This document shows, one piece after another, positions 41,748 to 51,144 of a DNA stretch of 64,000 bases. The notes beneath the pieces were generated by a model that searched no databases, was not told where the DNA came from, and saw nothing but the letters and a program-made list of their open reading frames with translations. Location of the stretch: the NCBI GenBank assembly GCA_034716235.1, contig JAYEHH010000032.1, forward strand, positions 5,148 through 69,147, written 5' to 3'. Both the position numbers and the translations under genes were made by a program. The first letter of the stretch is position 1. The number at the start of each line of letters is the position of its first letter. This stretch comes from M55B174 sp034716235 (GTDB taxonomy: Bacteria > Patescibacteriota > Minisyncoccia > CAIUEV01 > JAHKAQ01).

Positions 41748-43565
41748 ATGCCAAATTATTTCGTCAATCAAAGAAATATTAGTGCGTTACTTCAAAACAT
41801 TAAGGACGAAGATATTGTAATCCCAGAAATTCAGAGACCTTTTGTTTGGGAGAGTAAAAAAGTTCGTAATCTTATGGACTCATTGTATCAGGAATTTCCA
41901 ATAGGTTATATTATTACATGGAAAAATCCAAATATAAGACTAAAAAATGGAAGAATGAGCGAGGGAAAACAAGTTATAATAGATGGACAACAAAGAATTA
42001 CCGCTTTAATGGCTGCGATCTTGGGACGAGAAATTATAGACAAAGAGTATCAAAAAAAGAGGATTCGGATTTCCTTTAATCCATTGAAAGAAAAGTTTGA
42101 AACATTAACTCCTGTTATTGAAAAAAATAGTGAATGGATAAGCGATATTTCAGAATTTTTTAAAACTAGAAATAATATTTTTAATTTTACTGCTAATTTT
42201 TGTAAAAAAAATAATTTTACCGAAAAACAAAAAATCAAGACTCAGCAAAGTCTAACAAAATTACTAAACATGGAGGATAAGTTTATTGGAATTATTGAGC
42301 TTGATGCAAATTTAGATATTGATGATGTAACGGAAATATTTGTTAGAATTAATGATGCTGGGACTCCCCTTTCACAAGCAGATTTTGCAATGAGTAAAAT
42401 TGCCTCATACGAACCAACATCAGACCATTTGTTTGGAGTGAATTTAAGAAAGTCTATTGATTATTTTGCTCATCTATCTCAAACACCACATTTTCTTGAA
42501 GATATTGGAAGAAACGATAAAGAGTTTAGCCGAACAGAATATTTGCTAAAAATGAAATGGGCCGGGAAGGAATTGGATAATATATATAATCCAAACTATA
42601 AGGATATTTTAAGAGTAAGTTTCATTAAGGAATTTAATAGAGGGAAAATTAGCGATCTTGTGAAGCTTTTATCTGGACAAAATTTTAAAACAAGAAATTA
42701 TGATCAAAAAATACAAGAGAAATCATTCTTGGCTTTAAAAAATGGAGTCCTTGACTTTATAAATGAAAATCATTTTAAGAAATTCCTTATTATTTTACAA
42801 TCAGCTGGAATTATTGATTCAAAACTTATTAATTCACAGAGCGTTCTAAATTTTGCCTATATTGTCTATTTAAAACTTAGAAAAGATGGAATGGCAAATA
42901 ATTTAATTGGGAAATATACAAAAAAATGGCTTGTTCTTTCAATTTTGACTGAAAGATATTCAGCCTCACCAGAATCTACGATGGATAAGGATATTAAAGA
43001 TATTAATAAATATGGAATTAAAAAAGTTATTGCAAAGATTGAAGAGGCGGACATGTCATCAACTTATTGGAATATTGGACTTGTACAAAATTTAAACAGG
43101 GCGATAATTTCAAGCCCATTTTTAAGCCTCTTTTTTATAGCACAGATATGCTCTAAGGATAAAGCTTTATTCTCCGAATCGGTTTTAATCGATCAACTCG
43201 TTAGCATAAAAGGAGACGTCCATCATATTTTCCCCAAAAATTATCTTCAAAAAGCAGGGTTTGGAATAAGTAAATATAATCAAATTGCAAATTTTGTTTA
43301 TTTACAACAAGAAGTAAATATAACAATAGGAGATAAACCACCAGGACAATATTTTAGCCGAGCATTGAATCAATGTGATAATAAAACTTTGGATAGTGGA
43401 AGTATTGGAGAAATTACAGACAAGAAAAAATTGATAAAAAATTTAGAAATAAATTCTATCCCAACTGATATTTTTGAAATGGATATTACTAATTATGATG
43501 AATTTTTAGAAAAAAGACGGAAATTAATGGCAAAGAAAATTGAAAAGTTTTATAAAAGTTTATAG
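41748..43565 (+). CDS. DUF262/DUF1524 (GmrSD-like) modification-dependent nuclease
   Basis: A 605-residue single-chain GmrSD-type protein. The DUF262 part shows IPEIQRPFVW (25-34) and the NTP-binding VIIDGQQRITAL (76-87), then FVRINDAGTPLSQADFAMSKI (198-218 region). The C-terminal DUF1524-like HNH centre is DVHHIFPKNYL (490-500) with YNQIANFVYL after it. GmrSD proteins cut phage DNA with modified (often glucosylated) cytosines; SspE is a relative used with phosphorothioate systems, but no ssp genes are here. It stands directly behind repeat copy A and faces the convergent 133-residue gene. Substrate is inference. Confidence 0.88.
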   Translation: MPNYFVNQRNISALLQNIKDEDIVIPEIQRPFVWESKKVRNLMDSLYQEFPIGYIITWKNPNIRLKNGRMSEGKQVIIDGQQRITALMAAILGREIIDKEYQKKRIRISFNPLKEKFETLTPVIEKNSEWISDISEFFKTRNNIFNFTANFCKKNNFTEKQKIKTQQSLTKLLNMEDKFIGIIELDANLDIDDVTEIFVRINDAGTPLSQADFAMSKIASYEPTSDHLFGVNLRKSIDYFAHLSQTPHFLEDIGRNDKEFSRTEYLLKMKWAGKELDNIYNPNYKDILRVSFIKEFNRGKISDLVKLLSGQNFKTRNYDQKIQEKSFLALKNGVLDFINENHFKKFLIILQSAGIIDSKLINSQSVLNFAYIVYLKLRKDGMANNLIGKYTKKWLVLSILTERYSASPESTMDKDIKDINKYGIKKVIAKIEEADMSSTYWNIGLVQNLNRAIISSPFLSLFFIAQICSKDKALFSESVLIDQLVSIKGDVHHIFPKNYLQKAGFGISKYNQIANFVYLQQEVNITIGDKPPGQYFSRALNQCDNKTLDSGSIGEITDKKKLIKNLEINSIPTDIFEMDITNYDEFLEKRRKLMAKKIEKFYKSL

Positions 43566-43597
43566 TAATAATTTTCTAATCAGAGAGCAGAAAGCTC

Positions 43598-43999
43598 TTA
43601 CTCCTTATCAGGCAATCTATCATCTTTTTTTCTTTGATAATAAGTATTCTTATTTAAACATCTGTTTATAATATTTTCCATGTGCCAATAAGTGTAATTG
43701 CCATATCTAAAATAAATCTGTTTTGTTTTGTAAAAATAATCCTCGTATCCTGACTGGTCAATGTAATTAGCAAGCTCTAAGTATAATTTGTTATCAACTT
43801 TTTCTTGGACAATATATTCATGGGGCCATGTTTTAGCATAAGTTTTTGCAGGCGTCCAATTAGAATTTTTAATAAATAATTTTAAATTATTGGGGAGTAG
43901 TACTCTATCAAACATCGCCTTTATTTTTTTACTATGAAGAAATATTAAAACCTTTTTGATTGTAGCTATAGTATTGTTGATTACTTTAGTTTCATCCAT
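43598..43999 (-). CDS. Unknown 133-residue protein in the defence island
   Basis: A soluble protein with two recognisable halves: a helical N terminus and a C-terminal part with WPHEYIVQEK, SGYEDYFYKTKQIYFRYGNY, and YWHMENIINRC. The W-PHEY ... GYEDYF ... YW ... INR pattern recurs in short proteins near restriction genes as I recall them, but I cannot name a family. It is the only minus-strand gene in the island, convergent with the DUF262 gene (32-nt gap) and divergent from mcrB. It might be a regulator, immunity factor or small nuclease partner; no catalytic triad is obvious. Confidence 0.6.
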   Translation of the reverse strand: MDETKVINNTIATIKKVLIFLHSKKIKAMFDRVLLPNNLKLFIKNSNWTPAKTYAKTWPHEYIVQEKVDNKLYLELANYIDQSGYEDYFYKTKQIYFRYGNYTYWHMENIINRCLNKNTYYQRKKDDRLPDKE

Positions 44000-44317
44000 G
44001 CTGAATCTAAAGTGGATTCCATAAGTTGCATATTCTTTTAATCAAAAATACATTATTTATTTCAATAAGTATAGTAAGTTATAATTTAAAATAGCTGAAC
44101 AGAATTCTTAATTTATAATCTAGAATTTGTAATCTAAAATCTCTCAAGACTTGATTAAATGGGTAGAAAGTGGCTTAATGGGGAGGAGAATTGCATGGTT
44201 AATTGGTTATCAATGAAAATGCTATAAAGTTTTTATTAAGATTATAATTAAGAGAATAATTCAGGTAGGGTTTTTTGCAAAAATTAATGTGCTTTTTAAT
44301 TATTTTATATAAATTCA
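44000..44317. other. Divergent spacer before mcrB with repeat copy B
   Basis: The 318-nt spacer has AT-rich text and the 37-nt repeat at 44150-44186. A TATAAT-like sequence occurs near 44255 without a good -35. It probably holds promoters of mcrB and of the 133-residue gene. Confidence 0.5.
44150..44186 (+). repeat. 37-nt direct repeat before mcrB (copy B)
   Basis: Identical over 37 nt to 51185-51221 (starts CTTGATTAAATGGGTAG, ends GGGGAGG). It equals only the first half of the composite element. It lies 131 nt upstream of mcrB. Confidence 0.85.
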
Positions 44318-47236
44318 ATGAGAGTTAATATCAAGGAAATCAGGAGAATAATTAAATCTGATGTTATTAAGCCTAGAATTGAAGAATATTTACAGAAAAG
44401 AAAAAGTGGAGACGAGCAGCAATGGAACGAGGAATATAAATGGGATCCAAAAATATTGCCTGCAACACATAAGGAATTTATCAAGGAAAGAGACATTCTT
44501 AAAAAAATTGAAATTCTTCAAAAAAATAATCCAAACGAAGGATCCTTTGTGAGTTATATGGACTTGGACGATCTCAATAAATTTGCTAAGGAAAAAACAA
44601 AGCAAGCCACAAAGTTGATGGAAAACTTATTGAATGGAAAAAAGAATATTGCTAAACGCATTGATTATTTTAGGGATGAGACGAAAAAAGTGGATGAAAA
44701 AATTAAATTAGGAACACCCTTATTTGGTTACATTATGGCGGTATTCAATTCCAGTAAATATCCAACTTATAAAAATTCAACCTTTATGGCTCTCAAAAAG
44801 CTCATTGGAAAAAGACAAGAATGGAGTTCTATGAGTGTTGGCGAGAAATATCAAACATTTACTGACCTGTGCCATGAAATGGGCAAATTGCTGAAGCCAG
44901 AACTTGAAACTGTAAATATCAGAGGTATTGAGGTCAAGCCAGGAAGGACTGCTCTGGATGGTCAAGACTTTTTCTATATTCTTGAAGATCGTTATAATAG
45001 AGAGAGATATTTCCCCGAACTTGTTAAATTTCTTGAACAAGCCAAGGCAAGCAATCTTACAACAAAGCAATACCGAAAGGATTATATGAATTGTAAAGTG
45101 AGGATAAGTTTTGGAAAAGTAAGCTCTGCACAAACACCCTGGATTAGTTTTTTATCCGGTGACAATAAATTACAGAAGGGAATTTATCCAGTCTTTCTTT
45201 TTTATAAAAGTATAAATAAATTATTTCTAGCATATGGTATAAGTGAAATAAGTGAACCCGAACAAATTTGGAACATTGTTGGAAAAGAAACAATTGAAGA
45301 TTATTTTATTGAAAATTTCAACTCGGAGCCAGAGAGATATGGCAGTTCTTATGTTTATAAAGTATACGATGTGAAAAACATTGATAATTTAAATCAAGAA
45401 CAAATGGAAAATGACTTGAAAAACATAATTAATGAATATAAAAAACAACTTGAAGAAACTCCAAAAATTCAATACTGGACAATTTCTCCGGGGGAAGATG
45501 CAAAGCACTGGGAGGAGTTCTATCAAAAAGGGATCATTGGAGTCGGCTGGGATAAAACAAAAGATCTCTTACAATATAAAAATAAAAAAGAAATTCAAAA
45601 GGTTGCGAAAAACTTATTTGGATTAAAAACTAATGCCAGCAATACTGCCCAAGCTTGTTTGGATTTTTCTAGAACAATGAGAATTGGGGATATTTTAATT
45701 GTCAAAAAGGGAATTCATGAATTGGTCGGCTATGGAAAGGTAACTTCAGATTATATTTATGATGCAAGGAGGAAGACATATAAACACATACGAAATGTGA
45801 TGTGGATTAAAAAGGGAAATTGGAAGATAGATAAAGAGATTATTCATCCTGCATTAAAAACTTTAACTAACATAACTCCGTATGAAGGTTATGCCCAAGA
45901 ATTATTGGGCATAATGGACGAAAGTAATATTGATGGAAAAAATTACTGGTGGATTAATGCAAATCCAAAAATTTGGAATTTAACAGAGGCGGAAGTCGGT
46001 TCCAAACAAATATATACAAGCCATAATGAGGCCAAGAATCCCAGAAGAATTTATAGTTATTTTAAAGAGGTTAAGCCGGGCGACATTATGTTTGGATATA
46101 TAACAAGTCCTGACAAACAAATTACTTCAATATGCAAAATAACCAAAGGGTTATATGAGAACAAAGAGGGGGAAGTGATTGAATTTGAAAAAACTGAGAC
46201 TTTACAAAATCCAATTTTGTGGAATGAATTGAAAAATGAAGAAAGTTTGAAAAATTGCGAACCAATTAAGAACAATCAAGGAAGTTTGTTTAAAATAAGC
46301 AAAGAAGAATATGAAACCATTAGATATTTGATTGATGAGAAAAATATTTTCACGAAAGAAAAAATTGAAAAATATATAAAAAAGGATGCTCTAGACAAAT
46401 TATTTATTTCAGAAAATGAATTTGATAATATAGCCCAAAATATTGAAAGAAACAAAAATATCATTCTGCAAGGCCCTCCCGGAGTTGGCAAAACTTTTCT
46501 TGCAAAAAGGTTGGCTTATTATTTGATTGGATACAAAGACGTAAACAAGGTACAATCTATCCAATTTCATCAATCATATTCATATGAAGATTTCATGCAA
46601 GGTTACAGGCCCAATGAAAAAGGAAAATTTGATCTTGTTAATGGAATATTTTTCAGATTTTGTCAGAAAGCTAAAAATGATCCAAACAATAAGTATTTCT
46701 TCTTGATAGATGAAATAAATAGAGGAAATCTGAGCAAAATTTTTGGTGAATTAATGATGCTTATTGAAAAAGATAAACGGGGTAAAGATTTTGCTATACC
46801 TTTAACATATTCCCAAGATGACAGAGAAACATTTTATGTGCCAGAAAATGTTCATTTGATTGGGACTATGAACACAGCTGATAAATCACTTGCGATGGTA
46901 GACTATGCTTTGCGAAGAAGATTTAATTTTATTTTTCTGAAACCAAAATTTAATAACAGCTTTAGTTCATTCCTAGAAAATATGGGAGTTAAAAAGATTA
47001 TTATTAAAGCGATAGTTGAAAAAATAAGCAAACTAAATGAGATGATAATTAATGATGATAATAATCTTGGAAAAGGATATCAAATTGGTCATAGTTTTTT
47101 CTGTCCTCAGAGAAAAAGTAAATATGACGAAGAATGGTTTAAGAATATTGTCAAATACGAAATTGAACCATTGCTCGAGGAGTATTGGTTTGATAGTGAG
47201 AAAAAATTTAATGAAGCGAAGAATTTATTAAACTGA
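44318..47236 (+). CDS. mcrB: McrB-type GTPase with PUA/EVE-like reader domains
   Basis: A 972-residue motor and sensor of a type IV McrBC system. In order: an unassigned helical region (1-225), an MrcB_N/DUF3578-like domain (~255-352, FGKVSSAQTPWISFL), a first PUA-like domain (~385-500; IQYWTISPGEDAKHWEEF, GDILIVKKGIHELVGYG), an EVE domain (~543-670; NYWWINANPKIW, KPGDIMFGYITSPD), and the AAA+ GTPase (Walker A GPPGVGKT 719-726; Walker B FFLIDEINRGNLSKIFGE; the McrB signature MNTADKS 851-857; ALRRRF). EVE/PUA folds bind modified bases. It is followed 5 nt later by mcrC. No Shine-Dalgarno is seen. Confidence 0.92.
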   Translation: MRVNIKEIRRIIKSDVIKPRIEEYLQKRKSGDEQQWNEEYKWDPKILPATHKEFIKERDILKKIEILQKNNPNEGSFVSYMDLDDLNKFAKEKTKQATKLMENLLNGKKNIAKRIDYFRDETKKVDEKIKLGTPLFGYIMAVFNSSKYPTYKNSTFMALKKLIGKRQEWSSMSVGEKYQTFTDLCHEMGKLLKPELETVNIRGIEVKPGRTALDGQDFFYILEDRYNRERYFPELVKFLEQAKASNLTTKQYRKDYMNCKVRISFGKVSSAQTPWISFLSGDNKLQKGIYPVFLFYKSINKLFLAYGISEISEPEQIWNIVGKETIEDYFIENFNSEPERYGSSYVYKVYDVKNIDNLNQEQMENDLKNIINEYKKQLEETPKIQYWTISPGEDAKHWEEFYQKGIIGVGWDKTKDLLQYKNKKEIQKVAKNLFGLKTNASNTAQACLDFSRTMRIGDILIVKKGIHELVGYGKVTSDYIYDARRKTYKHIRNVMWIKKGNWKIDKEIIHPALKTLTNITPYEGYAQELLGIMDESNIDGKNYWWINANPKIWNLTEAEVGSKQIYTSHNEAKNPRRIYSYFKEVKPGDIMFGYITSPDKQITSICKITKGLYENKEGEVIEFEKTETLQNPILWNELKNEESLKNCEPIKNNQGSLFKISKEEYETIRYLIDEKNIFTKEKIEKYIKKDALDKLFISENEFDNIAQNIERNKNIILQGPPGVGKTFLAKRLAYYLIGYKDVNKVQSIQFHQSYSYEDFMQGYRPNEKGKFDLVNGIFFRFCQKAKNDPNNKYFFLIDEINRGNLSKIFGELMMLIEKDKRGKDFAIPLTYSQDDRETFYVPENVHLIGTMNTADKSLAMVDYALRRRFNFIFLKPKFNNSFSSFLENMGVKKIIIKAIVEKISKLNEMIINDDNNLGKGYQIGHSFFCPQRKSKYDEEWFKNIVKYEIEPLLEEYWFDSEKKFNEAKNLLN

Positions 47237-47241
47237 TTTTT

Positions 47242-48279
47242 ATGGAGATACCTATAATAAATATATATTACCTACTTTGTTATGCTTGGGATAAACTTGA
47301 AGAAAAAGATGTTGTTAACGTAAAAGAAGAAGATCACACTAAGTTACTTGATCTTTTTGCAAAGATATTAATTAACGGAATGAATCATCTAATCAGGAAA
47401 GGATTGGACAGAAATTACATTGATATCAAAGAAGATTCAAAGAGAATTAAGGGAAAGATTAATTTCAATGAAACACTGAAAAGGAACTTGTTGGTACGAT
47501 GTGAAATTAGTTGCGAATTCGACGATTTTAGTTACAACATTCTTCACAACAGAATTATTAAAACAGTGATTGGAGGATTAGTTAGAAATGATGAGGTGGA
47601 TCAGGAGCTGAGGGACGAATTGAATAAAATCTATCGATTATTGAAAGAGATTGATGAGATAAGGCTTTCCTCAAAAATATTTAATGCTGTAAAATTAAAC
47701 AGAAATAATTACTTTTATGATTTTCTGATCAAGGTATGTAGGCTGATATATGAAAATTATTTAATCACGGAAGAAACGGGCAAGGGGAAATTTAGAGATT
47801 TTATAAGAGACGAAGTAAAAATGAGAATGCTCTTCGAAGATTTTGTTAGGAATTTTTATAGAAAAGAACAAAACGAATTTTCTGTAACAAGGGAATTGAT
47901 TGCATGGAATGTTAAGGCTGAGAATGATGAAGATATGAGTTATATGCCGAGAATGGAAACCGATATATCGCTAAAATCAAAAAGTAAAAAAATAATAGTT
48001 GATACAAAATATTATAAAGAGGCCATTAAGGGTCAATATAAGAATAAAGAAAAGTTAATATCCAATAATTTATATCAAATGTTTGCCTACATAAATAATA
48101 TAGAAAACAAAGGAGGTCTAAATAAAAAATGTACTGGAATATTACTTTACCCAACAGTTAAAAAAGATTTGGATTTAAAATATAAAATACCAAATCATAA
48201 CTTACAAATTAAAACAATAAATCTAAATCAAGAATGGAAAAAAATTCATAAAGACTTATTAAGTGTAATTATGACTTGA
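47242..48279 (+). CDS. mcrC: McrC nuclease subunit
   Basis: A 345-residue McrC, which joins the McrB ring, stimulates its GTPase and carries the nuclease. The N terminus starts IPIINIYYLLCYAWDKL, typical of McrC. The PD-(D/E)xK site is METDISLKSKSKKIIVDTKYY, with D241 and D254-x-K256. Length is normal. The 5-nt gap to mcrB shows co-translation; the RecB-like gene follows 74 nt later. Confidence 0.93.
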   Translation: MEIPIINIYYLLCYAWDKLEEKDVVNVKEEDHTKLLDLFAKILINGMNHLIRKGLDRNYIDIKEDSKRIKGKINFNETLKRNLLVRCEISCEFDDFSYNILHNRIIKTVIGGLVRNDEVDQELRDELNKIYRLLKEIDEIRLSSKIFNAVKLNRNNYFYDFLIKVCRLIYENYLITEETGKGKFRDFIRDEVKMRMLFEDFVRNFYRKEQNEFSVTRELIAWNVKAENDEDMSYMPRMETDISLKSKSKKIIVDTKYYKEAIKGQYKNKEKLISNNLYQMFAYINNIENKGGLNKKCTGILLYPTVKKDLDLKYKIPNHNLQIKTINLNQEWKKIHKDLLSVIMT

Positions 48280-48353
48280 AAATCCCTATGTTTATAAATT
48301 TTAAAAACAATTTAGAATAGAAGATAATCATCTATTTATATTTATATAACCCA

Positions 48354-49571
48354 ATGCAACAATTTTCTCATTCAAAATTACAAACCTATGAAAGATGTCC
48401 CCTGCAATATAAGCTCCAATACCTCACCAATCTAAAGCCGGAGCAGGAAGAGACAATAGAAGCCTTTGTGGGTAGCCGGGTCCATGAGACTCTGGAACTT
48501 CTTTATCGTGATCTACTGCGAACAAAACTAAATTCTTTAGCTGATCTTTTAAAGTTCTATGATAAAATTTGGAGAGTAAACTGGAGCAATGACATAGTTA
48601 TCAATAATAAAGAATTTAAAAAGAAACATTACTTTGATCTTGGAAAAAAATGTATTAAAAATTATTATGAAAAATATAGCCCTTTTGATCAGGATCAAAC
48701 AATTGGAATTGAGAAGAGGATTAATTTACAATGGGGAGACATTGGAATAGTGGGATACATTGACCGTTTAGCTAGAGACAGCCAGGGTATTTATTCTATC
48801 CATGATTATAAAACGGGTGCCATCATGGAACAGAAGTACGCAGATCAAGATCGTCAGCTAGCCTTGTATTCAATTGCCGTTAAGGAAAACTTTAGAGAGG
48901 CCAAAGAGGTAAGGTTAATTTGGCATTTTGTAGCTTATGGCGAAGATGTTATCTCGAAACGGACAAATAAGGAATTGGCTAAGCTAAAAAATGAAATGCT
49001 GTCCCTTATTGAAGAAATTAATCTTGCAGAAAAAGAAGATAATTTTCCAGCCAAAGAAACTAAATGTGAATGGTGCGGATATTGGCAGTATTGCCCAAAG
49101 AAAAAGCATTTATTCAAAACAGAAAAACTTCCAAAAAATAAATACCTACAAGATAGTGGAGTAAAACTAGCAAAAAAGTATATTAATTTATCACAACAAA
49201 GAACTGTCATAAACAAACGAGCTAAAACTAAGGGGGAAATAATTAAGCAAGAAATGCTAAAGATTCAAGAAGCTATCCTAAAATATACCCAGAAACATAA
49301 AATAGATGTCTTGGCGGGAGAAAAAATGCTTGTAGCTATTAATAAGAGTAAGAACTATACCTTCCCTACAAAAACTACTGACATTGAAAAATACACTGAA
49401 TTGGAAAATTTATTGAAAAAAAGTAAGTACTGGAACGGTGTATCTTCCGTCAATGCCCAAAAAGTTAGTCAATTATTGGAAGATGATGGGATTGACAGTA
49501 GATTAAAGCAGAAAATTATTGCCCTTGCTCCACTTGAAGAATCTACTAACTTATCAATCAGAAAAAAGTAA
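48354..49571 (+). CDS. Cas4/RecB-like PD-(D/E)xK nuclease with four-cysteine cluster
   Basis: A 405-residue nuclease. It starts with FSHSKLQTYERCPLQYKLQY (C15), then a conserved H44, GYIDRLA (D137), HDYKTG (D151, K153) and QLALYSIAV, and has C238-x2-C241-x5-C247. C15 with the later three matches the iron-sulphur cluster of Cas4, AddB and related nucleases. The last ~150 residues are helical and unassigned. It follows mcrC after 74 nt and directly abuts the next gene. No cas genes or CRISPR array occur here, so this is a stand-alone defence or repair nuclease. Confidence 0.85.
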   Translation: MQQFSHSKLQTYERCPLQYKLQYLTNLKPEQEETIEAFVGSRVHETLELLYRDLLRTKLNSLADLLKFYDKIWRVNWSNDIVINNKEFKKKHYFDLGKKCIKNYYEKYSPFDQDQTIGIEKRINLQWGDIGIVGYIDRLARDSQGIYSIHDYKTGAIMEQKYADQDRQLALYSIAVKENFREAKEVRLIWHFVAYGEDVISKRTNKELAKLKNEMLSLIEEINLAEKEDNFPAKETKCEWCGYWQYCPKKKHLFKTEKLPKNKYLQDSGVKLAKKYINLSQQRTVINKRAKTKGEIIKQEMLKIQEAILKYTQKHKIDVLAGEKMLVAINKSKNYTFPTKTTDIEKYTELENLLKKSKYWNGVSSVNAQKVSQLLEDDGIDSRLKQKIIALAPLEESTNLSIRKK

Positions 49572-50132
49572 ATGGAGCTTCTAGAGAAAACCATCAAGCA
49601 TATAGAAAAAAAGAAAAGGGATAATTCTAATAAAAAAGAGCTATTGGCAAACAACAGACATCCTAAATCTGCCCATTATTATAAAAAGGAATGGTCATTT
49701 ATTGAGTTTGTACCAGCTAGAGAAAATATTACCTATCAGTTACAGTATTTAGAGTATATGACCAATTTATACAATGACTACCAAATGTATTTAACGATTG
49801 AATCTTTACATTGCAAGAACATGATGATTACCATTGCCTCAATAATGGAATGTGCCCTCTATGACCTCTTGTATCAGTTAGCCAGAAAAAGGTCAGATAT
49901 TGGTTTTGATGAAAGAGAAGATTTTTTAGCAATGATTGATTTAGGGTTTCGGGGAGGTTTACTTAATGAACAAATGAAAAATTTGCTACATGAGCTTCGG
50001 AAAGTTAGAAATTTTGTGCATATTTCTAATTTGGAGCATAAAGAATACGAAGCTTATGATATTGAGCAAGTAAACAACTATATTATACTTTTAGATAATT
50101 TTAAGGATAGAGTTAGGGAGAAGATTAAATGA
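49572..50132 (+). CDS. Helical protein with HEPN-like motif
   Basis: A 186-residue all-helical protein. The start ATG follows the preceding TAA with no gap, so translation is coupled. The C-terminal half contains LLHELRKVRNFVHISN: R143-x6-H150, with RN-x2-H, resembling the R-x(4-6)-H site of HEPN ribonucleases, but one residue off the strict spacing. A basic N-terminal region comes first. It may be an RNase effector or a nuclease partner; I would not call it without structure prediction. Confidence 0.6.
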   Translation: MELLEKTIKHIEKKKRDNSNKKELLANNRHPKSAHYYKKEWSFIEFVPARENITYQLQYLEYMTNLYNDYQMYLTIESLHCKNMMITIASIMECALYDLLYQLARKRSDIGFDEREDFLAMIDLGFRGGLLNEQMKNLLHELRKVRNFVHISNLEHKEYEAYDIEQVNNYIILLDNFKDRVREKIK

Positions 50133-50171
50133 AAATAATTAGGGTTATACTCCCCTGCTGCATTCTTTCTT

Positions 50172-50200
50172 AAAAGAATTACGTAATTAATTACTTACCA
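50172..50200 (+). repeat. 29-nt direct repeat before the ArdC-like gene (copy D)
   Basis: Identical over 29 nt to 51232-51260. It contains the perfect 12-bp palindrome GTAATTAATTAC. It equals only the second half of the composite element. Confidence 0.85.
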
Positions 50201-50253
50201 GTAACCCCACTTCCAAAAACAATTCTAAAATAACATAGATTAATAGAATCTGA

Positions 50254-51144
50254 ATGCCTCCAAAACCTAAAAAAATAGATGTTGATGTTAATGATTTTTT
50301 CAGAAGAATTGTTAGATTAAAAAAGAAAAAGAAATTTGCAAATTTCTTAAAATTTATTAAACGAGTACCAAAACAATCCCCTTTAAATGACTCTCTCGTA
50401 TTCATTCAAAATTGTAATTGTTTTTATTATGCAACAGCTAAGCAATGGAAGAATAAATTTGGAAGAAAAGTAAAAGATGATGCGCAACCATTGATCGTAT
50501 TAGTTCCATTTGGTCCCGTTATGTTCGTATATGATATTAAGGATACCAAGGGAAAATCTCTAGATAAAAAAAATTTGTTTTGGTGGAAAGAAAAAGAAGG
50601 ATATTTTCACGAAAGTATTTATTTGAACACAGCCAATAACTGTAAGAATGTTGGGATAGATTATCGTATTGGTAAAAAAGAACAGTATATATTTAAAGAG
50701 GGTCTACAGACTTTCGGATATGCTGGAAAAAATATAAATAATAACTTACGTAAAATTGAACTACATCCTAAATATCAAAATGGAATCAATATAAAAGAAA
50801 CTTATGGAGTATTATGCCATGAGTTGGCTCATCATTTGCTTGGGCATTTGGGAGAAATAAAAATTGAGATACCAGTGCAGATGAGTTTATTTTCATCTAA
50901 GGTCAACGTCCGTCACAAAAAAATAGCTCCGAGTGGTAGAGAGTCTATTGATGATAATATTAAAGAGCTTGAAGCCGAATTAACTGCTTGGATAGTATTT
51001 TCCTGTTGGGGTATGGAAAAAAACTCAGAAGCATACATGGCAAATTGGCTGATAGATAGCAATGATGCAAAAGAAATAAACTATCCCTTAGTTTTTAAGG
51101 TAGCTGGAACGATTAAGCGAATGGCGCTCGGTAAAATTGCGTAA
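50254..51144 (+). CDS. ArdC-like / ImmA-type metallopeptidase
   Basis: A 296-residue protein. The N-terminal part (SPLNDSLVFIQNCNCFYYAT, KQWKNKFGRKVK, PLIVLVPFGPV) reads like the ArdC N-terminal domain, in which a similar N-LLI-Q-P-A-W-GR-VKKG pattern is found. The C-terminal part is a zinc peptidase: VLCHELAHHLLGH (189-201 region, HExxH) with a likely third ligand in ELEAELTAW (238-246). ArdC proteins protect incoming DNA from restriction; here, inside a defence island, it could be an anti-restriction cargo gene or a regulator that cleaves a repressor. It has its own upstream repeat D and a 121-nt gap, so it is probably a separate unit. Confidence 0.7.
   Translation: MPPKPKKIDVDVNDFFRRIVRLKKKKKFANFLKFIKRVPKQSPLNDSLVFIQNCNCFYYATAKQWKNKFGRKVKDDAQPLIVLVPFGPVMFVYDIKDTKGKSLDKKNLFWWKEKEGYFHESIYLNTANNCKNVGIDYRIGKKEQYIFKEGLQTFGYAGKNINNNLRKIELHPKYQNGINIKETYGVLCHELAHHLLGHLGEIKIEIPVQMSLFSSKVNVRHKKIAPSGRESIDDNIKELEAELTAWIVFSCWGMEKNSEAYMANWLIDSNDAKEINYPLVFKVAGTIKRMALGKIA

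Noticed and set aside
48354..49571. Cas4 as part of a CRISPR-Cas locus
   Set aside because: No repeat-spacer array and no cas1, cas2 or effector gene in the window; better described as a stand-alone RecB-type nuclease.
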